A stretch of DNA of 64,000 bases from the NCBI RefSeq assembly GCF_009017415.1, contig NC_092409.1:1550001-1614000 (forward strand), given 5' to 3'. The stretch is from Aspergillus flavus (Eukaryota; Ascomycota; Eurotiomycetes; Eurotiales; Aspergillaceae). The notes under the pieces were generated by a model that had not been told where the DNA came from, searched no databases, and was given only the letters and a program-made list of their open reading frames with translations. Numbering within the stretch: position 1 is the first letter of the stretch; the number at the start of each line of letters is the position of its first letter. Below, piece after piece: positions 22,709 through 33,086 of this stretch. The translations under genes were made by a program, and so were the position numbers.

Positions 22709-23921
22709 CTAGTTATTCTCGACTTGTTCTGCCCATGTAGCACCGCTTGCAGATATCGGCGATAGAACATCGGCGAGCTTAGCCGCAGTAGAATCAGTGT
22801 CGACCGTGCTCTCCTTTTTACTACCGCCAGGAAGGGAGGGGAACTCGGCTTCATTATCGATGACTGGAGCTGGCGCGGGCTTTTGCTCGGTAGAGCTTGG
22901 CTCGTTCGTTGCACCTTCGGATGGTGGAATGTCTGGCCGTGGTCCACGGCCGCGTCCACGACCACCTCTACCGCCACGACCCCGGCCTCGAAAGCCATTA
23001 TGGTGGTGATTGTTCGTCTCTTCGTCCGGTTGTGAATCTCCAAAGTCTCGTCTAACGTATCCAGAGACACCGCCGTGCATTCCTCGTCGGAATCCGCCTC
23101 TACCTCCGCGAGGGTTATAATCCTCCTCCTGCTTCTGCGAATCCCACTCTCTCCCGCCCAGAGCTTGAAGTTTCCGCTGCCGATTACGCTCTCGTTCGTT
23201 ATCCATCACACGGCGATTCTGGCGTTCCTGGCGTCGCTTTTCTTCGGCAACCTTCTCTCGTTCAAGGAAGGAGGCTTGGTCGGCTTCAGCACGGGCGTGG
23301 GCGGCAGCCTTGCGAGCAGCGTTCTCCTTCGCGGCGGCGATGCGTTGAGAGAGTTCCTCCTCTGTGAGTTTTGGCTGGAAAACGATCAGTGAACAAACCT
23401 CACTCAGTAAAAGAGATCTGGCATACCTTCTTGATCCCACCTGTAGCACTCCGATCCCCGCGCACAGCTGGCACGCGTTGACCGTTAGCCTCGGCGGAGG
23501 GTTTGGAGTCTGAAGTTGCATCTTCCTTCTTTGCTTGTTCTGTCGTTTCAGCAGACACATCCTTGCTGGGTTCCTCACTGCTCTTCTCGGTCTGGGCGGC
23601 CTCGTCAGCGGACTTTGCCCTTGAGCCTCCATCACCCCGCCTTGAAGCTGGATTTTGCGATCCTTGTCTGCCACCGCGTCCTTTTCCTCTGCCACGTCCT
23701 CGCCTTTCGCCTCCACGCGACCGTGGAGGAGTTTCGGTACGGGGCGGCGGGGTTTGGGTTTCTAACGATAGCGATGCGACGTTCTCTTCCAATGCTTGGA
23801 CTTCCGGCGGGACCTCTGACTCCGCGGCCACAGGCACAATCTCATCGTCGAATAGGTCATCCCCGCCACGAGTCTGCGCGAATTCATCCATAGCGGGGGT
23901 ATCGGCAACGGGGTCGGTCAT
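22709..23921 (-). CDS. HABP4/SERBP1 (Stm1-type) RGG-box RNA-binding protein
   Basis: Coding order exons 23427-23921 and 22709-23374, 52 nt intron (GTATGC donor, TTCCAG acceptor), phase 0; 386 residues. The acidic N-terminus is followed by an RGG-like basic patch (RGGERRGRGRGKGRGGR), a lysine/glutamate-rich coiled part (PKLTEEELSQRIAAAKENAA), then a second Arg/Gly box (RGRGRGGRGGRGRGRGPRPD) and a short conserved EFPSLPGG motif. The arrangement fits hyaluronan/mRNA-binding proteins of the SERBP1/Stm1/Oga1 group, which bind ribosomes or mRNA and favour ribosome preservation in starvation. The exact orthologue name is uncertain. Confidence 0.8.
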
Positions 23922-24792
23922 TTTTGAGATTCAATCGTGAAACGTGGGTGTTATAAATCGTAATATATCTTGCCGATAATCTAGCGGATCTGAAGGAATG
24001 CTGCACGCGCACCCCGCGGCGCAAACAATCAGGCCAATGAGAGCGATCCGTGTGAGCTCGGGGAGGTAAGAGAGGGATGGATCAGCGATCACTATTGTTA
24101 GCGGGGAGTTTAGTCGGCTTGGTGTCGGTGAGTACGGGAAATACTGCGTCCACCTAAATGTCCGGTCTTGCGCAAAATTTGTCCAGTGTGTGCTTTGTAT
24201 GAGTGGGCTATGAAGCCATCAAGGACCGGAGTTTAGCTGCCAGGCACTCCTTTGGGTGGAACCTATGATGCGATGGCTCCCCAGTTCCCAAGGCGGTCTG
24301 TCTGGTGGACCGCCTTGGGTTTGCCTGCCCGGGGCGGCTTTTACTACCATGCTTTCCAATGATAAAAACAATGTTTCTATACTACTTATTGGTTGAACGT
24401 TTATATACGTATATTTTCATAGTCAATCTCTCTCCTCGTAGACACATGGTATATCCCATTATGTCCCGTCTCTGGATCACCTTGTACCACAAGTAGTTCT
24501 AGTATTCTATTACAAGGAGATATATTTTAGACTTGCCTGCCAACATACATTTAAACTGACAACCTGCCTTTCATACTTCGCCGTCTTCCTGTTGGCTTAT
24601 CCTAAATTACCATACTCCTTTAATGGAAGCACCTACACATAGACGGTTTGATTTTCTAATTATACAAGTGCACTGCGAGTTTCGTAGGACGTGGTCTTAT
24701 ATTCTATCTGCTATGATGGGCGAATAAATAATTATCATGACATGCAAACGTCTTGCCTCTATGAGCAAATATATGTACAATACTTCAACAAT
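23922..24792. other. Intergenic, no gene seen
   Basis: About 870 bp: the promoter of the RGG protein gene and the 3' flank of faeB, which is AT-rich between 24350 and 24780. A perfect local repeat of AAGGCGGTC/GACCGCCTT character occurs at about 24290-24320 (inverted). Confidence 0.5.
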
Positions 24793-26432
24793 TTAAACAC
24801 ATTGCCAGGCATTCTCATCAGTGTAGTTCCCTGGCCCCTTGTATACATTCCTGCGAGGGTAGCGGCAGTGCTTGCGAGTATACTCCACGGCCGAGCCCGT
24901 GCCATTGGTAAACTTAGCACCACGAATGGTCTCCGGGGCGATGCCCTTCTCCACCCACTGAACCATAGCCATGAGGACGTTGTTTTCAGGATTGGCATCG
25001 TTATAGGTCACGAGCTGGTTTCCAATGCCGTACGCTCCGTCACCTCCACTGCAATGGGCCATTCCACTGATCTGAAAGAAGCGGTAGAACTCGTCCAGCT
25101 CTTCCGGAGGGACGTTCATGGTTTCCGCAACGCGCGCATAGTAAAGCTTGGAGTTCTCCGAGCTGATAAGTTGATCCATGAGACCGTGGTAGGTGAGGAC
25201 TTTACCGCCTGCCTTGCGGAAAGAGGAGATATCTGCGTCCCAGGTCTGGAGATTGAATGGGTTCTGCTTCAAAGCGACGGCTGCGTCACGGACGGAGAAC
25301 TTGGTTGCATCCCAGTTGGGGTTCTCGTAGACAACATAGCGGTACCAGTCTGCGCTATACTGGAAAGGCTGGCCGTTGTACATTATGGAAGAAGCCATCA
25401 CCTCAGAGCCAGGCTGCATGCGGGGATAAAGCAAGGTGCCGTTCACTCCGTACAGCGGGGAGAAAATTTCGCGAACGGTATGGGCTTGCTTGCCAGTTAA
25501 ACACTCGGTAGTGTTTTGACCAGGCTTGCAGATGATCGCTTCAAGAACCGGGCTGCAAAGACTTGGGTCTTCAATAATGCCGTCCTCTGCTCCATCGATA
25601 CCGTCGCATTGACGCAGGATCTCCTTATGGGTGATATTCCACAGGTCAGGGGATAGGTATGTGTCGGACCCAACTGGCCCCGTGATTGAATAGAAGTGGG
25701 CACTCCATGACATGAGGTTGATCATATTGAATGCCGGTGCACCGGCTACAACACCATCAAAGTCATTGGGATATTTCTGGACGGATTTAAAGCCCTGCCG
25801 ACCACCAGTGGAGCAACCAAGGTAGTACGACTTCTTGAACCCTTCCTCGTAGAAAAGCTTTGTCAATTGCTTTCCAACCACGACACCAGTGTGGACTGAA
25901 CGATGTACAAAGTCTTCGAGGACCTCTGGGTGGTGGTAGAAAGGCTCCCCGGATGTTCCGTTATGGCCGCTGTTGGCGCCAACCGTGGCAAACCCGAGGC
26001 CGGAGGTGTACGCTAGATCATAGTACTGAATACCTGTAAGACGTTAGTTTGAAGTTGTGCCATGTCGCATCGCGGTGCCGGGTAGAACATACAGCCTGAG
26101 AGACCACCGTTGCCCGTACTCAGGAAACGACCAGTGTAGTTTTGTGGGAGCCATGCTTCAAGGGTGATTTCGCTACTGTTTGAGGTTGCAACAGCCATGG
26201 CAATACGGCAGACATCCTCGGACACTACTTGAGAGGTTGTGCCGCAGCTGGTGGGATTATCTGGCAAAGAAAGATTGGTGCCTCCAGGCACGTAATTGAC
26301 AAAATTTACCCGCACATCAGGCAGGTTTATCTTGTCTGCAAAACCAGTACACTTGCCTTGAAACGTATCTTGGCTTGCCAGAGCGGCGGAGCCTGCAGCA
26401 AGAAAAGGCAGAAGCCGGCGAAGCGAAGGCAT
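24793..26432 (-). CDS. faeB: Secreted feruloyl esterase B, tannase family
   Basis: Coding order exons 26093-26432 and 24793-26033, intron 59 nt (GTATGT donor, TTACAG acceptor); 526 residues. A signal peptide covers about residues 1-19 (MPSLRRLLPFLAAGSAALAS). The nucleophile elbow GCSTGG gives Ser188, with Cys187 next to it; the acid is likely Asp400 in HGLMDQ; the base is His440 followed by Cys441 in MAHCSGG. The Cys next to Ser and the Cys next to His match the CS-D-HC disulfide arrangement known for tannase-family esterases. Several N-glycosylation sequons are present. The enzyme releases ferulic or p-coumaric acid from plant cell wall esters outside the cell. No other wall-degrading gene is nearby. 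Confidence 0.92.
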
Positions 26433-26490
26433 ACTGGCTTGGTGTGGTTGTTGTTCACGGAGACATTTTCCTCTGCCGTGAGCTTGGTGA

Positions 26491-26500
26491 CTTTATATAT
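26491..26500 (-). promoter_or_regulatory. TATA box of faeB
   Basis: On the minus strand this reads ATATATAAAG, about 60 bp upstream of the faeB ATG, a reasonable distance for a fungal TATA element. Confidence 0.55.
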
Positions 26501-26510
26501 GTAGCTGCCT

Positions 26511-26522
26511 CGGAGATACCGG
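26511..26522. promoter_or_regulatory. CGG-N6-CGG direct repeat upstream of faeB
   Basis: Two CGG triplets separated by six bases, overlapping a CCTCGG motif, about 80 bp upstream of the faeB ATG. Zn2Cys6 regulators bind CGG triplets and CCTCGG is the core seen by Far-type regulators. Function is inferred only from motif and position. Confidence 0.35.
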
Positions 26523-26660
26523 AGACTGCTGACAGTACTAAGGAACATGTCATTTAGCGTTTCAAACTTTCAATCCGTCGGTACATGAAGATCGGACTAT
26601 ATCCCGTACCCTTATCTAGGGCTTCTCCGAAGTTTGACCGGAGGAAGGTACCATGTATTA

Positions 26661-26679
26661 GCTTAGGAAATTCCTAAGC
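26661..26679. promoter_or_regulatory. 19 bp near-perfect palindrome upstream of faeB
   Basis: GCTTAGGAAATTCCTAAGC: two 9 bp arms around a single central base, 229 bp upstream of the faeB ATG. The symmetry suggests a binding site for a dimeric regulator. No known factor is assigned. Confidence 0.4.
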
Positions 26680-27555
26680 AGGAAAGCTTGGCCGTGACGT
26701 GACGCACTCCCCAATCATTTTCGACAAGGAAAAGCCGGGATTAGGGAGACAATTTTCAGCAGCGCTGACTGGACAAGTCACTGTCATTTTCAAATGAGTG
26801 TCTCCACATCCTAAAGATCGTCCCATGGGGTTCCCCACAAAATGCGGAGTATTCTCCTGGTTACCCTTGTCACACGCTCTGCAATTTACTCACCTGAAAG
26901 GCTTGGATATCGGCAATTAAACTGTCCTGGGGCCACATAAATACATTGCTCGGGCATTCTTTTCGGCACCGAGGGAACTCGACCCTAAATCCTGGTGAAG
27001 TAAACTCGACACATCTCATGTACTATAGGGCGTGTTCCTGTTAGTGTTACAAAAAGAGAGCGAAAGAGAAAGAAAGGAACATGCTCTTGCTCCTTTTAAA
27101 CCATAATTTGCCTTAAAATAATTGCCTTGTGGAGGGTTCCAGTTTAGAGAAGATAATTGCATCAATGTAAAAGGCCGGGTTAAACCTGCATCGATCGCTG
27201 CCGAAAACCGTCTGGTTGCCGAATACCTTTACCGTAGTCCACCGTAGTATTGATTGAGTTTAGCTTTTATTGACGGTTCACCTACCTAGTATAATAGAGT
27301 GTACTAGAATGTATGGTGAAAGTTTAATCGACACGGCGAGTGCTTAACATATCATAGAGCTTCCATGAATTAGCCATTGGAGATTGGACGTGCTTAGGTT
27401 CTCTTTCAAGAGATCGCTTCGATTAGATGATAACAATAACAGCAAGGATATTCATTAAGTAATTCAAAGGTCAAGACCGTGCCACCATGATTGACGCTTG
27501 CAGCTGGTTGCGGGCGCGCATGGTGCAAACGTTCCTGGAAACTGGCCCAATCTTT

Positions 27556-27602
27556 AAAAAAAAAAAAAAAAAAAAAAAAAGAAAAAAGAAAAAAAAGAAA
27601 AA
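27556..27602 (+). repeat. Poly-A tract (25 consecutive A, then A-rich with single G)
   Basis: A homopolymer of about 25 A is followed by three further A-blocks interrupted by G. The apparent open frame through it is a low-complexity artefact. Length is prone to sequencing error. Confidence 0.9.
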
Positions 27603-27693
27603 GAGAATCTTGATTACTGATATGATCCATGATCCATGTGATCGATATAGTGGGTTTCTCATTGACTTTGCCAGCATAACGGTCATAGACGCA

Positions 27694-29519
27694 TTATAAT
27701 ATCCTTACGGCCATGAATTGAACTAAAAACGACACAATTAGTTGCAGGACATAAGCTGTGGATACTGGTACTTACGAGCACCGATAATAAGCATTGCTAA
27801 AGCAAATTTTACGTTGTGAGATGCTATAAGACTCAGAAGAAGACCAAAAAAGGTCCACGAGAAGGATGTGCTAAAAAGCGGCCTCAAAGCAGGGGTGTCT
27901 TTATAACGCGCGGATGTTTCATCGATCATCGCCTGTAAATTGGCTGCAGTTGCAGCTGCCTTGTCAAGTAAAGCTTGCGAAATTTGTACGCTGGTTTGTA
28001 GTTTCTCCTGTAACCTTGATTGGAACTCGACAGCTTCAGATTGCTGCAACTGCGACTTGTGTAGACTCTCAGCTCTCAACTGAAATTCCTTCAATGAAGT
28101 ATCTAAAGCTTGCAGACGCTTCTGAGAGTTAGGCCATTCCATTCAGCTTAAAGGCACCACTAACCTCGGATATGCTCATTTCTCGCTCGGACAGGAGCCC
28201 GAATCTTCCAGAGAGCCATTCCTAAGATAGTCAACACTTATTGTTCATTTGGGGCAGGCTAACCTACTAATGAGGAATCGAATGCTTCAATATTATGAAG
28301 TAATCTAGCCATATCATCTTGCAATACGGACTCCAACTTTGACCGAAGGGATAAGGCGAGTTCATTGTGTGATATAGCATTCTGTTGATGTGCAATTGTA
28401 ATTTGTTCATTTGCGGACAGCACTTCGTCCACAAGGTCTTGAAAAGTGTATTGCAGTTTGCTGACCTCGGCGGATGCATTCTGAATATTCTATTACTCGT
28501 TAGCTGTGTTGTGGAGGAGGGCACTCGTACTAGCACCTTATCTAGATTTGTTACCCCAGCCTGTACCCTTCCGAGCACTGAGGTAACGGTATTGACAATC
28601 GAAACGGCCCTGGATTCAATCTCGTAGAAAGCTTTTTCAATCATAGCCTTGAAGTGCGAGCGAGTTTCTTCCATGTCGTGAACCAGCCTGGCATTCATAT
28701 TTGAAATTTCACTGACAAAGGCTCTGTGATGTAAAGACTCTGCAGCAGCAGTCCGCAAGGCTTCTTGAAGGCCCTGATTGAGTTTGTTAGAGCCCTCGAC
28801 TACTGACCTATGGAGGTTCAAAAGTTCTTCTTTCTCGTTCTCAGTCCTCGCAGCTTGACATATTACGAAAGCGTTCTGCCTACTGTTGCTATAAGAAGTC
28901 CACCACTGAGGTCGTGACTCTAGCGACTTGAGACAGGATTCCAACAACTGGACTGGGACCGGGTCCACACCATTGACCGGAGTTTCACTTTTTAAGGAGA
29001 ACCCAAAGATCCCTTTCTTCTGTGGGGGTGGAAAGGTCACTGGAAGACAGGCATTGGGGATATGGGTCCCGGCACCGTTGAGCTCGCAGATAGCGAGTCT
29101 TGCTGCATATAATGCTCGAGTATGTTCCAATATTCTATAGGTCTCAGGATCGATATTGTTTATCTTCACTCTAACCGACTGGCAGGATTTGACAAGTCTA
29201 GAGGCTGCAATCCGGTTGCAGGAAGGAGACGACCTCATTGACTCTAACAACTGTACTGCTTCCTTGAATACGACGTCATGCTGTGTATTTTTCGAGCTTA
29301 TGAAGGAAACTAGGTCCACTTCCTCAAATGAACTGTTACTGCGTATTAAGAGGTCTATGCTTGGTGACTTGATTAGTATTATCGATTTTGTCCTTTCGCA
29401 GATAACGTACCACTCGCTGAACTTTCCGCGCTACAGAGGACCAAAAAAATCAGAGAGAATAGAAGTAGCATCCACATAGGAAATGCTATAGTTGGGTGTG
29501 GGCCAGCCATCCTTTTCAT
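27694..29519 (-). CDS. Karyogamy protein, KAR5/Tht1 (nuclear membrane fusion)
   Basis: Proposed coding order exons: 29411-29519, 28531-29354, 28268-28489, 28165-28221, 27776-28121 and 27694-27722; 528 residues. An N-terminal signal sequence (MWMLLLFSLIFLVLCSAESS) is followed by a lumenal domain with FKEAVQLLESMRSSPSCNRI, conserved cysteines (SCQSVR, ICELNG, ESCLKSLESRPQWW), long coiled coils, and C-terminal membrane spans (FSWTFFGLLLSLIA, FALAMLIIGA). This fits Kar5/Tht1/Brambleberry, which promotes fusion of nuclear envelopes at karyogamy. The last exon is short; if the last 53 nt intron (GTAAGT donor at 27775) is retained the stop is at 27738. The donor of the exon ending at 28531 has an alternative six bases earlier. 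Confidence 0.78.
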
Positions 29520-30022
29520 TGATATCAATACGTTTTTCTGGGGTATCGATGTACTGGAGATGACCGGTTGGTTAAAACAGTTCTTTGCTTAACTGTAACG
29601 AGCAAGACGACATATATGTAAAGACGATAGATTGATGAATGGCGTCCTATATCAATTGATGATGTCGTGGATCAATCGTCGAATAGACAGTGTCTGGGGT
29701 TTTGCAGTATAGATGGGTTGGGATATAGAAAGAGATATAGGTAAAGGAAATGTATAATATGGAGCAAAGTGAGGAATCATACATCTCAAAACAATGACAC
29801 AGGCACCGCAGCGACTCGTATCTGAAGACTTATCACATTTTGGGTCCAGATATCTCTGAAAATAACAGTGAGCTGAGTCGAAATCCTGATCTATACAAAA
29901 GCCATGATCACGTGCATAACACGCGCTAACCAGATCGGGAGTGCAGGGTCTCCGGCCAAAATCAAAGTCGGCATCGGAGATCCAAAGTAGTTGTCTTCTA
30001 GCAACAGACCGCAATTGTCATC
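29520..30022. promoter_or_regulatory. Divergent promoter region, KAR5-like gene / MRPL6
   Basis: 503 bp between divergent start codons, with a CACGTG box near 29910. The 120-codon frame on the minus strand here has no domain and is taken as chance. Confidence 0.5.
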
Positions 30023-30907
30023 ATGTCGCGTTCCTTAACGCAGAACTGCTTTAAGCAGCTTTCCAGGGGTCCTTTGAGGCAGGGTTCACTGCCAATTTAT
30101 CTCGCACCTGCGTTCTCGCAGCCTCAGCGGACACAACCATTCTCTACCACCTCATCAACGCAATCTCGAGTCGGCGGCGCCCCGATCTCCGTACCTCCCG
30201 AAGTCTCCCTCAAATTTATCGACTTACCTCAGACACAAGTGAGAGGAGTAGCGAAGGACATTCCGAAGACGGCAATTGAAGTTAAAGGGCCTTTGGGTAT
30301 GGCACGCTCACATATCACCTAAAGCTGAGGTAAACAGGTTGACTTATAAATCCATCATAGGTGAATTGACACTGAGCATTCCTCCATTCTTGGAAGTTGC
30401 ACATGATGAAGGTCTTCGCAAAGCGACTCTCTCCGTTCAGGATTCCTCAGTCGCGCATCAGCGTGCTATGTGGGGTACGTATATCACTTTATTTGTCAAT
30501 CACTTGTGCACTTCTGACAGTTTTATGCCATAGGAACCACTCGGGCACATTTACAAAACTACATCCTAGGAGTGTCGGAAGGCCACGTTTGCATTCTCAG
30601 TCTGGTCGGTGTCGGTTACAGAGCTACTGTCGAATCAACGGCAACCACCGTCGAACCTGAATACCCCGGCCAGCAGTTTGTCTCCCTCAAGGTTGGATAC
30701 TCCCACCCGATTGAGTTGGGTGTTCCACAGGGTGTCAAAGCAAGCACTCCGCAGCCGACGCGTATTTTGCTGGAGGGTGTCAACAAGAACGTCGTGACGA
30801 AATTTGCGGCCGAAATCAGAGAATGGCGCAAGCCTGAACCATACAAGGGCAAGGGTATTTTCATCAACGGGGAGACAATCAAATTGAAGGCCAAGAAAAT
30901 CCGGTAG
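30023..30907 (+). CDS. MRPL6: Mitochondrial large ribosomal subunit protein uL6m
   Basis: Exons 30023-30296, 30361-30474 and 30534-30907 give 253 residues. The N-terminal presequence is basic and Ser/Gln-rich (MSRSLTQNCFKQLSRGPLRQ). The core has IEVKGPLGELTLSIPPFLEV, RAMWGTTRAHLQNYILGVSE, and YRATVES, the usual uL6 architecture, and ends in the conserved KPEPYKGKGIF signature, with KLKAKKIR at the C-terminus. Introns of 64 and 59 nt have GTATGG and GTACGT donors and ATAG acceptors. uL6 binds 23S-type rRNA near the factor-binding site. Convergent with HAL2 (179 bp). Confidence 0.94.
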
Positions 30908-31086
30908 ATTTGGTGTCTCTGGTTCTGGGAAGAGGAACAGTGGTTATGTTTTACTGTACATGTATATCCAAGCATATTTGGTTTCTGTTCGCGATTGGTA
31001 TCTATCTTATGTACTTCTAGACGCATCTAGCGTGAGCAATTTGACAAAGTTCGTTGCATATTGTTTTAATCATAACACAAGCTCAT

Positions 31087-32334
31087 TCACAGCTTCAGGA
31101 CAATCTTCACAGCATCAATCACCTGGTCCTGAAGGGCCTTGGGTGCAGCGACAACTCCCTTGTTGGCAGCCAAGGTCCGGCCCTTGCTGAAATCCAATTG
31201 CTGACCGTAGATGTCCGTTACTTGGCCGCCAGCTTCACGCACGATGAGATCTCCAGCAGCATGATCCCAGATCTTCTCTTGGTAGTCCTTCTTCACAGGC
31301 AGACGTAGATAGATGTCACCGGCACCTCTGGCAATAGAGCAGTACTTGGCCTGAGAATCCAGTCGCACGCTGGGGGCGGTAATACCAAGGCGCTGGGCAA
31401 CAGCAGCATTATCACCCTGAGCCGAGTGGGCAGCCTCCACTCCTTCGCAGAAGACAGCCTGCGCAATGTTTGGTACCGGACGCATGGAGATAGACTTGCT
31501 CTCGGCAAGAGCGCCGTTCTTCAGAGGCCGGCTGATGGATCCGGCGCCCTTGATAGCTGAGAAAAGGACTCCGTTACCAGCACCGCTGTGCTGGTCAACA
31601 CCGATCGATGCAGACATCGTATCGGAGTCATTAACAGGCAGGTTGGGGCAGCCAATCGCTCCCACCTTGACGTCACCATCCTCAATCAAGCCGAGACAGA
31701 CGGCATACTGGCCACCACGCAGGAATCCCTTCGTACCGTCGATAGGGTCCAAAGCCCAGATGCGACCCTTCGCGCCTCCCGCGCTCTTGCCCTGATCGAT
31801 AATGTCCAACATTGCTTCTTCACTTGGCAAGGGTCCTCCAAGGATCTCATCGCTCTCACTGTCATCCAGCTTGATATCCTTAACCAGTCTCCAGATTTCG
31901 GCACTCAGTGTTTTATCCTCACGGAGGGAACTAGCCTCTTCTTCGGCGACAATCTCATCATTTGGGAAGTTCTTGCGGATAGCCTGAATGATCAAAGCCT
32001 GGGCACCAAAGTCACCGATGGTCACGGGCGACTTGTCATCTTTCGATACGGTACCCTTGGCCTTTTCGTTAAAGACCTTCTGGGTGAGGAGAGTAGCTCG
32101 TTGGACCGCGAGTTCGGCGATGTAGCGTTCCTGTTGGTAAGACATAGTTGTGACTTGAGTGTATGAGTATGTAGGAGTAAGGAAGTGAGTGAAGAAGGAG
32201 CTGAGACGGTGGCGGCTTTTTAGGACAATGCTGACTCCCAGTAGGAGAGTGGAGCAGAGGACTAGACGGGAGAATAACCGTCGCGGTTGGCGAATTGAGA
32301 GACGGCCTGCCGATTTCGCAGACCGGTGACCCAT
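31087..32334 (-). CDS. MET22: 3'(2'),5'-bisphosphate nucleotidase
   Basis: Single open frame. The conventional start is the ATG at 32145 (MSYQQERYIAELAVQRATLL, 352 residues); the frame extends upstream in frame to an ATG at 32334 (415 residues), adding a basic, hydrophobic leader. Inositol-monophosphatase-fold metal motifs are IVAEEEAS, WALDPIDGTKGFLRGGQYAV and EKIWDHAAGDLIVREAGG. The enzyme hydrolyses PAP and PAPS by-products of sulfate assimilation, is lithium- and sodium-sensitive in yeast (Hal2/Met22), and protects RNA-processing exonucleases from PAP. It serves the same pathway as MET10 about 29 kb away. Confidence 0.93.
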   Translation of the reverse strand: MGHRSAKSAGRLSIRQPRRLFSRLVLCSTLLLGVSIVLKSRHRLSSFFTHFLTPTYSYTQVTTMSYQQERYIAELAVQRATLLTQKVFNEKAKGTVSKDDKSPVTIGDFGAQALIIQAIRKNFPNDEIVAEEEASSLREDKTLSAEIWRLVKDIKLDDSESDEILGGPLPSEEAMLDIIDQGKSAGGAKGRIWALDPIDGTKGFLRGGQYAVCLGLIEDGDVKVGAIGCPNLPVNDSDTMSASIGVDQHSGAGNGVLFSAIKGAGSISRPLKNGALAESKSISMRPVPNIAQAVFCEGVEAAHSAQGDNAAVAQRLGITAPSVRLDSQAKYCSIARGAGDIYLRLPVKKDYQEKIWDHAAGDLIVREAGGQVTDIYGQQLDFSKGRTLAANKGVVAAPKALQDQVIDAVKIVLKL

Positions 32335-33086
32335 TGATTAGGGGGAGAAGTACGTAAGATGCTGCCCAGCAGCAATTGAAGGGGATCTGGCCCTGTACTA
32401 CTCCGTATAGTAGACTTGAATCCCAATAGCTGGTGTGTATTGGACCGAGTGGAATGTATCATGTGTACAAGCCAATTCGGCAATTACCCCAACTTGTTTC
32501 ACATTCCGTTGATACTTCCTCCAGCGCCCCAGGCAACTAGGCATCCCGAGGTTCCCCCGCCCTAGACCACTTTAGGCTATGGGCGAGGGGCAGTCACGAG
32601 ATTGGCCATTATCGCACGTCCCATGACGTCGGAGGCAGGAACAAACAATCCTCCTCCTTTTTGTGTGTTTCTGTAGGGCTACAAGGCTATAACTGGCCTC
32701 AACTACCGTCGCTCTGAACCCGAGCTGATCGTCAAGCCACCGTGCGTCGGGCTGAATCAGTCGCGCCAAGACGACGCGATAGCCTCCTCACTGGGTCTAT
32801 TAACACGTCACTGTTCAGCTACTATTATTACCTACTCGTCTAGCCGCTCCAAAGTATCGCTAGGAAACTTTCCGCTTCGGGCATTGAGCTTATCGCGGGG
32901 TTATAATTGTGGGATTGTTCAAGGCGAAAGGCGTTTTGCTTTATTAGGCTGCACGTTGATGTATAGGGGTCAGGTGGTGATTGACTATTTGAGTCTTCGT
33001 CCCTCGTGTGGCTGCTATCGGTCTTGAGTATTTGTTTCTGAGAAAAATAAAGCAAATCCTGGGGGCTGCTGCGACTTGAATTCATC
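32335..33086. promoter_or_regulatory. Divergent promoter region, HAL2/MET22 / LSB5
   Basis: About 750 bp between divergent genes. Small frames at 32262-32769 have no domain. No named element recognised. Confidence 0.5.

Larger units (their letters stand above)
26433..27693. other. faeB upstream intergenic region
   Basis: About 1.26 kb without a supportable gene. Besides the sites listed separately it contains an A-rich tract at 27556-27602. A GGCTAA motif on the minus strand near 27370 resembles the XlnR core but is 940 bp from faeB. Confidence 0.5.

Noticed and set aside
27487..27699. Open frames through the poly-A tract (poly-Lys / poly-Phe)
   Set aside because: Low-complexity artefact of the A homopolymer.
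29652..30014. 120-codon minus-strand frame abutting MRPL6
   Set aside because: Overlaps the divergent promoter; no motif or codon pattern supporting a gene.
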